A stretch of DNA of 64,000 nucleotides from Candidatus Saccharimonadota bacterium (GCA_017515105.1 JAFWHO010000004.1:124001-188000), one strand, 5' to 3'. Shown: positions 43,045 through 53,044, numbered from the stretch's first letter. A program made the numbers and translations. The notes: generated by a model not told the origin, from the letters alone.

Positions 43045-44361
43045 ATGGATATTTTTCTAGGTGTGGTTATTGGCCTTGTTGTTCTAATGTTCCTCGTGAC
43101 AGCACACGAGTTCGGGCATTTTTTGGCGGCCAGAAGAAATAAAGTTGGAGTATTAGAATTTGGGATTGGATTTCCGCCAAGAGCGATTGCTTGGCGAAAG
43201 GACCCCAAGACCGGTAAATGGAAAAGGCTGCCACGAAGCGAATGGAAAAAAGACAACATCTCAAAGGTGGTTTACTCGGACGGGAAAGACAAGCATTTAG
43301 CCCAAAAGGGTATGATTTTTAGTCTTAACTGGCTCCCGATCGGCGGTTTTTGTCAAATGGATGGCGAATCGGCGGCGGATACCAGAGTAGGAACTTTTGG
43401 TAAGGCGAATTATTGGTCCAAAACTAAGATTCTCTTTGCCGGTGTGGCAATGAATTGGCTAATTGCAGTAATTATCTTTACGATTCTGGCTTGGACTGGT
43501 ATGCCGGAATTCCTGGATGGGCAGTTTACTGTGTCCGCCGACACAAAAAGAGATGCTACACCCGTCCAGATTACATCTGTGGCTGAAGATTCTCCGGCCG
43601 CTCGCGCAGGATTTCAGCCCAACGACTACATCGTGGCAGTTGACGGCAACGAGTTTACTTATTCCAGTGAAATAACCGACTACAACGAAGCACATGCTGG
43701 CGGCGAAGTTCATTACAAAGTTGAAAGAATGGTCGGCGGATGCGTCAACCAACCAGATTGCTATCAAGACCCGTGCCCATGCCTTGAAACTGGAGAGATT
43801 AAAACGGTCCTAGAGCTAACCGCTACATTAAACTCTGCGGATTCGGATTATCTACTCGGCGTCACCATGGCGTCTTCTCAAGCCTTGTCGTATTCTACCT
43901 GGTCTGCGCCAATTGTGGGCGTGGGACTCACTGCGCAACTTACGGGCGAGACTTTTAAAGGTATTGGCATCATGATTGGTAACTTAGTGTCTGGTACCGC
44001 AAGACTTTTTAGCCCCAGTTCAGAAGTGAGGGAAGAGGGGCAAGAAGCTCTAAACGAAGTAAAAGACTCGGTGTCCGGCCCGGTAGGGATCATTGGGGTA
44101 TTATTCCCAGCATTTACCTCAGCTGGGCCAACTAACTTAGCGTTCCTTGCGGCCCTTATATCAGTCTCGCTCGCCTGTATGAATGTGCTGCCAATTCCGG
44201 CCCTCGATGGTGGCAGATGGCTACTTATCACAATTTACAAGCTTCGTAAGAAAAAGCTAACCAAAGAGACTGAAGAAAAAATCGTCTCCAGAGCAATGAT
44301 TGTTCTTCTGGCTCTAATCGTTATCGTAACAATACTTGATATTTTCAGGATCGCAAATTGA
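43045..44361 (+). CDS. rseP: site-2 intramembrane metalloprotease RseP
   Basis: 438 aa. HEFGH (around residue 22) supplies zinc ligands and the catalytic Glu in the first helix, and NVLPIPALDGGRW the third ligand near the C-terminus. One PDZ domain (about 175-225) and a Cys-rich insertion with CVNQPDCYQDPCPC lie between. RseP-type proteases cut anti-sigma factors and leftover signal peptides inside the membrane. The substrate here is unknown. The next gene overlaps by 1 nt. Confidence 0.94.
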   Translation: MDIFLGVVIGLVVLMFLVTAHEFGHFLAARRNKVGVLEFGIGFPPRAIAWRKDPKTGKWKRLPRSEWKKDNISKVVYSDGKDKHLAQKGMIFSLNWLPIGGFCQMDGESAADTRVGTFGKANYWSKTKILFAGVAMNWLIAVIIFTILAWTGMPEFLDGQFTVSADTKRDATPVQITSVAEDSPAARAGFQPNDYIVAVDGNEFTYSSEITDYNEAHAGGEVHYKVERMVGGCVNQPDCYQDPCPCLETGEIKTVLELTATLNSADSDYLLGVTMASSQALSYSTWSAPIVGVGLTAQLTGETFKGIGIMIGNLVSGTARLFSPSSEVREEGQEALNEVKDSVSGPVGIIGVLFPAFTSAGPTNLAFLAALISVSLACMNVLPIPALDGGRWLLITIYKLRKKKLTKETEEKIVSRAMIVLLALIVIVTILDIFRIAN

Positions 44362-45212
44362 TGCAAGAAAAGAAAACGAAACCCACCAAAAAGAATGACG
44401 TTCCGAAAAGGGATAAATCTCCCTGGTGGAAGTTTGCATTAAAGATTTTGGCAATGTTGGTTTGGGCGGGCGCTTCGACGATAGTGTCTCAGCTCATTAT
44501 TGGGCGTTTGATGATTTTAATGATAGGAGTCGACAATTTCTTGCAACCCGTACCAACGGCTATTTATTCTGCACTATCATATATACTGGCGATGTTTATG
44601 ATCATCTTGTTGCCGCCGATCGTTATTTCTATTCAAAAATCAAGAGACGCTAAAAAGGCAGGGAAGAAGTCAACCTCAAAAGTGGTCGCCATAGATCGCA
44701 AAAAAATGCGCGAGGAGTTGGGCCTCAAAGGCCTTTTAACCTGGACAGATTTTGGTTTGGCGCCGGTTGGATTCGTCGTGTATCTGCTGGTCGCTGCTGG
44801 CATAACTGCTCTTTTTAGCGTCTTTCCTTGGTTTGACGCCAACGAAGCGCAAGAAGTTGGCTTCAATTACTACGTGAATGGCATAGACAGAATGATTGCA
44901 TTCGTGGTTCTCGTAGTAATAGCCCCTATAGCTGAAGAGATAATTTTCCGAGGGTGGCTGTATGGCAAATTAAGAAACACCATCCTTGGCAAGTTCTCCA
45001 ACACAGTTTCCGTCATAGCCTCAACGCTGCTTGTGTCGTTGGTCTTCGGAATTGTACATTTGCAGTGGAACGTTGGGGTAAATGTGTTTGCGATGTCTAT
45101 CGTTCTTTGCGTGCTTCGCGAGATAACGGGAACTATTCACTCCGGGATTCTACTTCATATCATCAAGAATTGTGTCGCGTTCTATTTGCTTTACGTCGTC
45201 GGTATAAGATGA
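44361..45212 (+). CDS. CPBP-family (CAAX/Abi) intramembrane metalloprotease
   Basis: 283 aa with about six to eight hydrophobic helices. The motif EEIIFRG (EExxxR) and the second motif FGIVHLQW are the catalytic signatures. Family members process prenylated proteins, bacteriocin-related peptides or anti-sigma factors. ATG 44361 overlaps the stop of rseP; a TTG just before is less likely. Two intramembrane proteases in tandem suggest a shared membrane-processing task. Confidence 0.88.
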   Translation: MQEKKTKPTKKNDVPKRDKSPWWKFALKILAMLVWAGASTIVSQLIIGRLMILMIGVDNFLQPVPTAIYSALSYILAMFMIILLPPIVISIQKSRDAKKAGKKSTSKVVAIDRKKMREELGLKGLLTWTDFGLAPVGFVVYLLVAAGITALFSVFPWFDANEAQEVGFNYYVNGIDRMIAFVVLVVIAPIAEEIIFRGWLYGKLRNTILGKFSNTVSVIASTLLVSLVFGIVHLQWNVGVNVFAMSIVLCVLREITGTIHSGILLHIIKNCVAFYLLYVVGIR

Positions 45213-45217
45213 TGTGA

Positions 45218-45223
45218 TATAAT
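45218..45223 (+). promoter_or_regulatory. -10 box of proS, leaderless
   Basis: TGATATAAT ends 6 nt before the proS ATG. Confidence 0.7.
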
Positions 45224-45229
45224 TAATCT

Positions 45230-46459
45230 ATGAGACTATCTAAAACTTTTATTAAGACTTTGAGGGAAGCGCCAAAAGACGAAGTGGCCAGAAACGGTGC
45301 TTTACTCACGAGAGCTGGTTATATTAATAAGGAAATGGCCGGGGTGTATGATTTCTTACCACTCGGGCTCCGCGTGATTGAAAACATCAAGGCTATAATT
45401 AGGGAAGAATTAAACAAAATTGGCTGCGAGGAAATACTCTTATCTTCTTTGCAAAACCCTGAACCGTGGGAGAAATCTGGGCGTTTTTCGGATCAGGAAG
45501 TAGATGTTTGGTTTAAGACCGAGCTTTCTAGTGGCGGCGAATTGGGACTTGCCCCAACACACGAAGAGCCGATCACCGAAATGATGAAGAAATACATCTC
45601 TAGCTATAAGGATCTGCCTCTGTATATTTATCAATTTCAAACGAAATTCAGAAATGAACTCAGGGCGAAATCCGGTATTCTGCGTGGGCGTGAATTCTTA
45701 ATGAAGGATCTTTATAGCTTCCATACTTCAGAAGAAGACCTTGACGCGTTTTATACTGAGGTCGAAAAGGCATATAGCAGAATATATGAACGCCTTGGGA
45801 TTGGCGACTGCACTTATGAGACTTTCGCGAGCGGCGGGATTTTCGCTAAGTATTCGCATGAGTACCAAACGATTTTGCCGGTGGGCGAAGATAAGGTTTT
45901 TTATAATACCGATAAATCAATCGTGCTAAACGAGGAAGTATATAACGACGAAGTCTTGGCCGATCTTGGAGCCGAGAATGAAAAGTTTGAGTCAACCAAT
46001 GCCGCAGAGGTAGGAAATATCTTTAAATTGAAGATCAAATATTCCGAGCCGCTTGGGCTGAAATTCATCGACGAAAACAATAAGCCGCAAACAGTCTATA
46101 TGGGGTGCTATGGGATTGGCGTTTCGCGTGTAATGGGTGTAATTGCGGAGAAATATGCTGACGATAAAGGGTTAGTGTGGCCTGAAACTGTCGCACCATT
46201 TAAATATTACCTGGTGGGGATTGGCGATAAAGGTACTGAGGAAGCAGAGAAATTCTATACCGGTCGCGAGGAAGAAGTTTTGTTTGATGATCGCAACAAG
46301 AGACCGGGTGAGAAATTTGCCGACAGCGAACTAATGGGTATACCGCTTCGTATCGTGATATCTGATAAAACTATGGATGAAAACGCCGCTGAGATTACTG
46401 ATAGGAAGACTGGCAAAACTTGGCGCGTGGATCTTAGTGAGCTATTTGAGAAGTTTTAA
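45230..46459 (+). CDS. proS: prolyl-tRNA synthetase without an editing insertion
   Basis: 409 aa against about 570 for the usual bacterial ProRS. Class II motifs are clear: LLTRAGYINKEMAGVYDFLPLGLRV, PTHEEPITEM, FRNELRAKSGILRGREFLMKD (motif 2), GCYGIGVSRVMGV (motif 3) and an anticodon-binding end. The YbaK-like insertion that removes mischarged alanine is not there. It charges tRNA-Pro. Confidence 0.94.
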   Translation: MRLSKTFIKTLREAPKDEVARNGALLTRAGYINKEMAGVYDFLPLGLRVIENIKAIIREELNKIGCEEILLSSLQNPEPWEKSGRFSDQEVDVWFKTELSSGGELGLAPTHEEPITEMMKKYISSYKDLPLYIYQFQTKFRNELRAKSGILRGREFLMKDLYSFHTSEEDLDAFYTEVEKAYSRIYERLGIGDCTYETFASGGIFAKYSHEYQTILPVGEDKVFYNTDKSIVLNEEVYNDEVLADLGAENEKFESTNAAEVGNIFKLKIKYSEPLGLKFIDENNKPQTVYMGCYGIGVSRVMGVIAEKYADDKGLVWPETVAPFKYYLVGIGDKGTEEAEKFYTGREEEVLFDDRNKRPGEKFADSELMGIPLRIVISDKTMDENAAEITDRKTGKTWRVDLSELFEKF

Positions 46460-46532
46460 TTTGTTATAAAGTCGGGGTTGACACAACTATTATTTTCATA
46501 TAAACTAGACCTTGTTTATAAATGGAGTAAAA

Positions 46533-46979
46533 ATGATTAAGAAAACTATAAGTCTTACGGCCGAAGGGAAGAAAGAGCTTGAGCGTGAACTAAAAGAGCT
46601 AATTGATGGGCGCCCGGCGATTTCTGAACGAATTGCAACGGCGCGGGCTTTTGGTGATCTTTCCGAGAATGAGGAATACAGTTCGGCGCGCAACGAGCAG
46701 AAAATGGCCGAAAGCAGGATTTTGGAGATCCAAGATATTTTGAAGAATGCTAAACTGATTCGTGGCGGCAAGAGGACTAAGGTTGAACTCGGCGCTTCCG
46801 TATCTCTAAATTTCGGCGGACGAAAGCTCGAATACACAATCGTTGGTCCGACTGAAGCAAACCCGCTCGAAGGTAAGATTTCCAATGAATCGCCAATCGG
46901 TAAAGCACTACTAGGCCACAAAGCTGGTGAATCATTCGATTTTAACGGCAAAAAGGTTAAGATTGTTGAAATTCAGTAA
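46533..46979 (+). CDS. greA: transcription elongation factor GreA
   Basis: 148 aa. The N-terminal coiled coil has the acidic tip region ARAFGDLSENEEYSSARNEQ, and the C-terminal FKBP-like domain has PIGKALLGHKAGESFDF. It rescues backtracked RNA polymerase. ATG 46533 follows TGGAG; the frame extends 7 codons upstream without a signal. A TTGACA at 46478-46483 with TATAAA at 46499-46504 is a possible promoter. Confidence 0.96.
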   Translation: MIKKTISLTAEGKKELERELKELIDGRPAISERIATARAFGDLSENEEYSSARNEQKMAESRILEIQDILKNAKLIRGGKRTKVELGASVSLNFGGRKLEYTIVGPTEANPLEGKISNESPIGKALLGHKAGESFDFNGKKVKIVEIQ

Positions 46980-46984
46980 CATGA

Positions 46985-46990
46985 TATAAT
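46985..46990 (+). promoter_or_regulatory. -10 box of lysS, leaderless
   Basis: TGATATAAT ends 7 nt before the lysS ATG. Confidence 0.7.
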
Positions 46991-46997
46991 AATAGAT

Positions 46998-48449
46998 ATG
47001 TTACTTGAAGATTATAGAAACGAAAGACTTAGAAAACTATCAGAGATTAGAGAGAGGGGAATCGACCCCTATCCTTCGAAATCTGAGCGAAACACCAAAA
47101 TAGCTGATATTGTTTCGCATTTTGATGAAAAGAAAAGCCAAGAGGTTTGCATTGCTGGCCGAATCATAGCGATTCGTTCGTTTGGTAAATTGGCATTTGT
47201 AAAAGTGCGAGATTATACTGGTGAAGTGCAGATTTTCATGCGAACCGTGCCAGAAGAAACGCCTGAATCGATGTTTGGCGTGAAAGATATCAAACTGCTT
47301 GATATTGGTGATTTTATTGAGGCAACCGGCATCGTCGATAAGACTCAAACTGGCGAGATTTCAGTATTCTCGAATTTTGTGAAACTGCTCACTAAGACGC
47401 TTCGTCCTTTGCCAGAAAAATTCACTAACAAAGAGGAAAGATATCGCCGACGCTACGTAGATATGAATGTAAACCCAGAAGTACGTGAAAGATTGGTGCG
47501 TAGATCTAAATTCTGGCAAGCAACGCGCGATTTTATGAACAAGCACGGATATATTGAGGTTAATATCCCGGTGCTCGAACATACGACTGGCGGCGCAGAC
47601 GCCGAGCCGTTTGTGACCCACATGAATGCTCTAGACGAAGACTTTTATCTTAGGATTTCACACGAGCTACCTTTGAAGCGTTTGCTTGGTGGTGGATTTG
47701 AGAAGGTCTACGATATTGGGCCAAGATTTCGCAATGAGGGTGTTGACGATGAGCATTTGCCAGAGCATATCGCCTTTGAGGCTTATGCAGCCTATGAGAA
47801 TTACGAAGATGGCATGAAATTCTATGAAGAGATGATGAAATATGTTTGCCGTGAAACTTGGGGAACTCTGCAGTTTAACGTAGGCGGATTTGAGATTGAC
47901 CTGGATTGCGAATGGCCGAGGATTAAGTATGCGGACCTTTTGAAAGAGAAATTTAATGTAGATGTGTTTAATCCTGACAGAGAACAACTGATTAAGATTT
48001 TGAAAGAGAACGGCGTGGAGGCCGATTTCGATATGACAACTCCGCATTTGATTGACCATGTCTGGAAGTTAATTCGCAAGACTTCGGCTGGGCCGTACTG
48101 GCTGATTGAAGAACCTTTGTCTTTGTCGCCCCTAGCTAAGAAATCTTCTGATAATCCTCTAGTAACCGAGAGGTTCCATCCAGTAATTGCTGGCACAGAA
48201 ATGGGAAATGGATTCTCAGAGTTAAACGATCCGATCGACCAATTGGAGCGCTTTGAAGAGCAACAAGCTGCGCGTGACGCCGGTGATGCCGAGGCGCAAA
48301 TGCTTGATATGGATTTCGTAGAAATGCTTGAATACGGTATGCCACCAGCCTGTGGATGGGGCAACAGTGAGAGAAACTTCTGGTTGTTTGAAGGCGTACC
48401 GGGCAGGGAAGCCGTACCGTTCCCAACGATGAGATCACTTGATAAATAG
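46998..48449 (+). CDS. lysS: lysyl-tRNA synthetase, class II
   Basis: 483 aa. An OB-fold anticodon domain (about 50-145) leads to the class II core: YRRRYVDMNVNPEVRERLVRRSKF, DIGPRFRNEGVDDEHLPEH (motif 2) and a motif 3 region GWGNSERNFWLF. Motif 3 departs from the usual GxGxDR spacing by one residue and lacks the typical LT segment, though the Arg is kept. It charges tRNA-Lys. Leaderless promoter. Confidence 0.92.
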   Translation: MLLEDYRNERLRKLSEIRERGIDPYPSKSERNTKIADIVSHFDEKKSQEVCIAGRIIAIRSFGKLAFVKVRDYTGEVQIFMRTVPEETPESMFGVKDIKLLDIGDFIEATGIVDKTQTGEISVFSNFVKLLTKTLRPLPEKFTNKEERYRRRYVDMNVNPEVRERLVRRSKFWQATRDFMNKHGYIEVNIPVLEHTTGGADAEPFVTHMNALDEDFYLRISHELPLKRLLGGGFEKVYDIGPRFRNEGVDDEHLPEHIAFEAYAAYENYEDGMKFYEEMMKYVCRETWGTLQFNVGGFEIDLDCEWPRIKYADLLKEKFNVDVFNPDREQLIKILKENGVEADFDMTTPHLIDHVWKLIRKTSAGPYWLIEEPLSLSPLAKKSSDNPLVTERFHPVIAGTEMGNGFSELNDPIDQLERFEEQQAARDAGDAEAQMLDMDFVEMLEYGMPPACGWGNSERNFWLFEGVPGREAVPFPTMRSLDK

Positions 48450-48477
48450 TTATCTTTGTTGTAAAATTTACAACAGT

Positions 48478-48693
48478 TTAGAATTCGATAGTTTTGTTGC
48501 GAGATTTGCTGCCGCGTGTCACCGCGATGGTGGTTTTTGGGACGTTGAAATGTTTTGCGAGGAGCTTAATAAGGGCAGCGTTAGCCTCGCCGTCATGCGG
48601 CTTAGCACGAAGATAGACGGTGAGCTCGCCCGGAGCGGATTCGATAATCTTTTCCTGTGATGAGCCGGGTTTAACGGTGATGTTATATTTCAT
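48478..48693 (-). CDS. DUF167 (YggU) family protein
   Basis: 71 aa. KYNITVKPGSSQ, LRAKPHDGEANAALIKLLAKHF and GSKSRNKTI match the YggU family, whose function is not known. A TATAAT box (48705-48700) ends 6 nt before ATG 48693 and directly abuts the ATG two codons earlier, so the second ATG is the likely start. It diverges from uvrB. Confidence 0.85.
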   Translation of the reverse strand: MKYNITVKPGSSQEKIIESAPGELTVYLRAKPHDGEANAALIKLLAKHFNVPKTTIAVTRGSKSRNKTIEF

Positions 48694-48699
48694 AGCCAT

Positions 48700-48705
48700 A
48701 TTATA
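48700..48705 (-). promoter_or_regulatory. -10 box of the DUF167 gene, leaderless
   Basis: TATAAT on the minus strand with a 6-nt gap to ATG 48693. It is back to back with the uvrB box 17 bp away. Confidence 0.6.
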
Positions 48706-48721
48706 TAATAATTTGGCGTGA

Positions 48722-48727
48722 TATAAT
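48722..48727 (+). promoter_or_regulatory. -10 box of uvrB, leaderless
   Basis: TGATATAAT ends 7 nt before the uvrB ATG. Confidence 0.7.
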
Positions 48728-48734
48728 AATAGAT

Positions 48735-50735
48735 ATGGCTAAATTCAAATTGGTGTCAAAGTTCCAGCCGACTGGCGACCAGCCTGCGGCTATCCAGCAA
48801 CTCGTCGAGGGGACTAATCGTGGTGTCCACGAACAGACACTTCTTGGCGTAACAGGTTCTGGTAAGACTTTCACTATGGCGAATATTATTGAGAAAACTC
48901 AGCGTCCGACTTTGATCCTGGCGCATAACAAAACTCTTGCAGCGCAACTATATTCAGAGTTTCGTGAATTTTTCCCAGATAACGAAGTGCACTATTTCGT
49001 GAGTTACTTTGACTATTACCAGCCAGAGGCCTATATCGCATCTACGGATACATACATCGAAAAGGATTCGGCGATCAATGACGAGATTGACCGACTCAGA
49101 CACGGCGCAACCGAGGCTTTGCTTACCCGGCGTGACGTAATCGTAATTGCATCGGTGTCCTGTATTTATGGTATCGGTTCGCCAGATCATTACACCGAGA
49201 TGTCGCTCCCTTTGTGGCGAAAAGAAAACGGCTGGAGTGGCGACGATGCGCAGCTATCTCAGCTAGATTTTATCCGTCGGCTCGTGGGAATGCAGTACCA
49301 TCGAAATGATTTAGCATTTGAGCGAGGAAATTTCCGGGTAATGGGCGATACGATTGATCTTTATCCCGCGAATGGAGAATTCGCGTATAGATTTGAATTC
49401 GGATTCGATACGCTCGAAGAAGTTAAGATCGTGGATCCTCTCACTTTTGAGCTACGCGAGAAGCCAGACCATGTGCATATTTTCCCGAATACGCATTACG
49501 CCACACCGATGGATCAGCTAGAGAAAGCTCTTGTTACCATCCGCGCAGAATATGAGGAGAGGTTAAAATACTTTGAAAAGCACCAAAAATATCTTGAAGC
49601 GCAAAGATTGTCGCAGCGTACTAAGTATGACCTTGAAATGTTAAAAGAGACTGGTTTCGTGAAGGGGATTGAGAATTATTCGAGACATCTTGATGGCAGG
49701 AAGCCGGGAGAACCGCCTGCAACTTTGCTCGATTTCTTCCCGAAAGATTTTCTGTTAATCGTGGACGAGTCACACATGACCCTGCCGCAAGTACGAGGAA
49801 TGTACAATGGCGACCATGCGCGGAAACTGAGCCTGGTTGAACATGGGTTTAGATTACCGTCGGCGCTTGATAACCGCCCGCTCACGTATGGGGAGTTTCA
49901 GAAGCATATTAATCAAGCGATTTACGTTTCGGCGACACCTGGCGACTATGAGCTGGAGGTTTCGCCAAAGCCAGCTGAGCAAGTGATTCGTCCGACCGGA
50001 CTGCTTGATCCGGAGATCGAAGTTCGTAAAACCGAGGGGCAAATCGATAACCTGATGGAGGAAATTGATCAGAGAATTGCGAAAGGCCAAAGAACTCTAA
50101 TCACCACTTTGACTAAGCGTATGGCGGAAGACTTGACGGATCATTTGAAAGAACGCGGAGTGAAGACTGCTTACATTCATTCCGATATTGACACCTTGGA
50201 GCGTGGTGATATCTTGCGAGACCTACGATCTGGCGTATATGATGTGCTGGTCGGGATTAATCTTCTTCGCGAAGGCCTGGATTTACCAGAAGTTTCACTA
50301 GTGGCAATTCTCGATGCTGACAAGGAAGGGTTCCTGCGCTCTGAGTCTGCTTTAATTCAAACGATCGGTAGAGCAGCACGTCATGAAGAAGGCAAAGTAA
50401 TAATGTATGCTAATTTCATTACTGATAGTATGGAAAAAGCAATTTCCGAGACCAATCGTCGTCGAGATATTCAAAAGGAATATAACAAGAAACATAACAT
50501 CACCCCACATTCGGTAAAGAAAGGTATCTCAAAGGGGCTTCGTGCGATTATTCCAGAAAAGGAGAAGGAAAACAAGTTAGATATCCGCCGTATACCAAAA
50601 GATGAACTTCCTGCTCTCGTAAAACAACTCACGTCCGAGATGCAACTGGCTGCTGCAAATCTTGATTTTGAAAAAGCTGCAATGATTCGTGACGAGGTGA
50701 AGAGAATAAAAGATTATATTGATGGCAATAAATAA
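48735..50735 (+). CDS. uvrB: UvrB excision nuclease subunit
   Basis: 666 aa, full length. Walker [16 protein letters not shown], the beta-hairpin [18 protein letters not shown] box, [35 protein letters not shown] and QTIGRAARH are present, and a C-terminal UVR domain ([18 protein letters not shown]) to bind UvrC. It verifies damage in nucleotide excision repair. The contrast with the reduced UvrC in this window is striking. Confidence 0.97.
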   Translation: MAKFKLVSKFQPTGDQPAAIQQLVEGTNRGVHEQTLLGVTGSGKTFTMANIIEKTQRPTLILAHNKTLAAQLYSEFREFFPDNEVHYFVSYFDYYQPEAYIASTDTYIEKDSAINDEIDRLRHGATEALLTRRDVIVIASVSCIYGIGSPDHYTEMSLPLWRKENGWSGDDAQLSQLDFIRRLVGMQYHRNDLAFERGNFRVMGDTIDLYPANGEFAYRFEFGFDTLEEVKIVDPLTFELREKPDHVHIFPNTHYATPMDQLEKALVTIRAEYEERLKYFEKHQKYLEAQRLSQRTKYDLEMLKETGFVKGIENYSRHLDGRKPGEPPATLLDFFPKDFLLIVDESHMTLPQVRGMYNGDHARKLSLVEHGFRLPSALDNRPLTYGEFQKHINQAIYVSATPGDYELEVSPKPAEQVIRPTGLLDPEIEVRKTEGQIDNLMEEIDQRIAKGQRTLITTLTKRMAEDLTDHLKERGVKTAYIHSDIDTLERGDILRDLRSGVYDVLVGINLLREGLDLPEVSLVAILDADKEGFLRSESALIQTIGRAARHEEGKVIMYANFITDSMEKAISETNRRRDIQKEYNKKHNITPHSVKKGISKGLRAIIPEKEKENKLDIRRIPKDELPALVKQLTSEMQLAAANLDFEKAAMIRDEVKRIKDYIDGNK

Positions 50736-50744
50736 TACTTATGC

Positions 50745-50750
50745 TATAAT
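50745..50750 (+). promoter_or_regulatory. -10 box of the phosphoketolase pair, leaderless
   Basis: TGCTATAAT ends 6 nt before the ATG at 50757. Confidence 0.7.
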
Positions 50751-50756
50751 AATACT

Positions 50757-51875
50757 ATGAGCTCGGTGGGAATTGCTAAAATTGAAGAAATCCAAGAACG
50801 GATTCGATTGTGTGATTATTTGTGCGTAGCGCAATTGTTCCTTCGAGATAACTTCTTTCTCGAAAGAGAATTAACGTTTGATGACATAAAAGCCAGGCTA
50901 TTAGGCCACTGGGGGACTTGCCATGGCATTAACGTAGCAATGGCGAATCTCAAAGCTAAATATAAAGATGACAAGAATTATAGTTTTATATTGGGGCCAG
51001 GCCATGGATTCCCGGCGCTTAATGCCAATCTTTGGTTAGATGGTGAACTCGCTAAAATCGACAAAAAGGCGCAAGTTGATCTTACTGGTCTTGAATATTT
51101 ATGTAGGAATTTTTCTTGGCCAGATGGTTTTCCGAGCCATGCTAGCCCCATCACGCCTGGCGTAATAACCGAGGGCGGGGAACTAGGTTATGCGCTCGCT
51201 AATGCATATGGAGCCGCTCTCGGCCATCCTGAAAAGACTATTGCAGTCCTAATAGGCGATGGCGAGCTGGAAACCGCCACAGCCATTGACTCTTTAAACC
51301 TAAGAAACGTCCTGGCTGGAAGTAAAAATGGGACGATACTGCCAATTTTGCATCTTAATGGTTATAAAATTTCCGCACCTTCAATTTATGCTAGAAAGTC
51401 CGAGAGAGAATTAAATGAAATGATTCGTGGGTTTGGATTTACACCAGTTGAGCTTAACGGTGACGACACAGATTCGTTCCAGAAGGCTTTGGATGACGAG
51501 ATTGATTCGCCGTTTTATATCATGAAGACAGAAAAAGGTTATGGCGGGCCAAATCGTTACCATATGGCGCACCAAATTCCACTTAAGAATCCAAAGACTG
51601 ACGAGAAAGAATTAAAACAGCTTGAGGAATGGCTGAGGAGCTATAGGCCCAACGAGCTACTCAAGAATTTGTTTGGAAACAAAACAAGAGCTGAGCAGAT
51701 GGCTTCTATTGACACAGATCAAGCTGGCCCGAAAACAATTCTAGATGAAACTACCGCCGACACGCTAACTGCTCTAGATGAGGCGCTTGCCAATATCCCG
51801 CCAACGGAAGACGGGGTAAACCCTGAGACGTGGGCTTTGCTCGATGGTTTGCTTAACGAGGAGGATGAACAATGA
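50757..51875 (+). CDS. xfp: phosphoketolase, N-terminal half (thiamine-PP domain)
   Basis: 372 aa. LLGHWGTCHG, GPGHGFPALNAN, PDGFPSHASPITPG, TEGGELGYALANAYGAALGHPE, LIGDGELETA and LPILHLNGYKISAPS match the first half of XFP. This half binds the ThDP diphosphate. Phosphoketolase splits xylulose-5-P (or fructose-6-P) into acetyl-phosphate and GAP (or erythrose-4-P). The ORF ends in an acidic tail and TGA, with the second half starting in the same ATGA. So this is a gene fission, not a truncated copy. Confidence 0.92.
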   Translation: MSSVGIAKIEEIQERIRLCDYLCVAQLFLRDNFFLERELTFDDIKARLLGHWGTCHGINVAMANLKAKYKDDKNYSFILGPGHGFPALNANLWLDGELAKIDKKAQVDLTGLEYLCRNFSWPDGFPSHASPITPGVITEGGELGYALANAYGAALGHPEKTIAVLIGDGELETATAIDSLNLRNVLAGSKNGTILPILHLNGYKISAPSIYARKSERELNEMIRGFGFTPVELNGDDTDSFQKALDDEIDSPFYIMKTEKGYGGPNRYHMAHQIPLKNPKTDEKELKQLEEWLRSYRPNELLKNLFGNKTRAEQMASIDTDQAGPKTILDETTADTLTALDEALANIPPTEDGVNPETWALLDGLLNEEDEQ

Positions 51876-53044
51876 TAGAAAAAGTAGATAACCCTGGTGT
51901 AGGAAAATTCTCTCCCGCAATTAAAATCGGTGAGCTTTTGACTAAAGAATTCAGTAAAAACCCACAGTTCTATTTCTTCTCGCCAGACGAAACGACCTCC
52001 AATAAGTTTGATCAAATATTTGAAATTGAAAAAAGAGCCTGGGGTGATCTAAAGCAAGAATCGTGGGATTTGCCGGAGTCTGCGGGTGGTAGGATTATTG
52101 AGATGCTCTCTGAGAACGTGCTATTCTCAGTGATGTGTGGGCATTTATCAAACGGTGAAAAAGCAATGATGGGAAGCTACGAAGCCTTTTATCCCGTAAT
52201 CACTGCTCAGCTTTTACAACAGATTAAGTTTATTAAGCAATCCAAAAGAGTGAGTTGGCGAAAACCAATGCCAGCAGTAAACTTGCTGTCAACCTCAACT
52301 TGTTGGAGACAGGATCATAATGGCTTTACCCACCAATCTCCCGCTTTGATTTCGCAGCTTTTGTCTGTGCCTTCAAACCTGGCTAACTGTATTTTCCCGA
52401 TTGACGACGTTGCCGCAGAAGAAGCTTTTCACTTCATGATGAATTCAACCGATGTTGTAAATCTTACAACATTTGATAAGAACGACCGACCTAGGTACAT
52501 TGACTCCCATCACGCAAGCTTTGAGTTCAAAAATGGCGGCGCAAGTATTTATGAATTCATCTCGGATCCAGATCCCGACATCGTGTTTACTGCTTGTGGC
52601 GACATTGTAGCACACGAGACAATTGAGGCGATTAAGATACTGAAGAAAGATTTGCCAAAAATCAATATTCGCTTCGTATATATAAACTCTTTGTCGTATC
52701 GTGCAATTGGCACGACTGAACGCAAACTATCTCGTGAGAAGTTCATGGATTTGTTTACTAAGAATAGACCGATTATCGGGAATTTCCATGGTTACCCGGA
52801 AACGCTAGAGAACATTTTGGAAAACTATACTTTGCGTGGTAGATTGAGAGTGCATGGGTTCAACGAGGAGGGTTCTACTACAACCCCATTCGAAATGCTT
52901 AGAAAAAATGCCGCATCGCGTTATGATCTTGCTATTGATGTTGCAAGACTAGCGTGCCGCGATGATTTAGTAGAAAAATATGAGAAGATCTTAGCCGATA
53001 ACCACTCGCACGCTATACAATCTGGTGAAGATCTGGTAAAATAA
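51872..53044 (+). CDS. xfp: phosphoketolase, C-terminal half
   Basis: 390 aa. It begins with the second XFP segment: FFSPDETTSNKFDQIFEI, EMLSENVLFSVMCGHLSNG, SYEAFYPVITA, CWRQDHNGFTHQSPALI, CGDIVAHETIEAIKIL, NFHGYPETLENIL and EEGSTTTPFEMLRKNAASRYDLAIDV. These cover the pyrimidine-binding and C-terminal domains. Together with the upstream ORF (372 + 390 aa) it makes a near full-length enzyme. The frames differ by one step at the 4-nt overlap, so the products are separate but coupled. Confidence 0.92.
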   Translation: MIEKVDNPGVGKFSPAIKIGELLTKEFSKNPQFYFFSPDETTSNKFDQIFEIEKRAWGDLKQESWDLPESAGGRIIEMLSENVLFSVMCGHLSNGEKAMMGSYEAFYPVITAQLLQQIKFIKQSKRVSWRKPMPAVNLLSTSTCWRQDHNGFTHQSPALISQLLSVPSNLANCIFPIDDVAAEEAFHFMMNSTDVVNLTTFDKNDRPRYIDSHHASFEFKNGGASIYEFISDPDPDIVFTACGDIVAHETIEAIKILKKDLPKINIRFVYINSLSYRAIGTTERKLSREKFMDLFTKNRPIIGNFHGYPETLENILENYTLRGRLRVHGFNEEGSTTTPFEMLRKNAASRYDLAIDVARLACRDDLVEKYEKILADNHSHAIQSGEDLVK

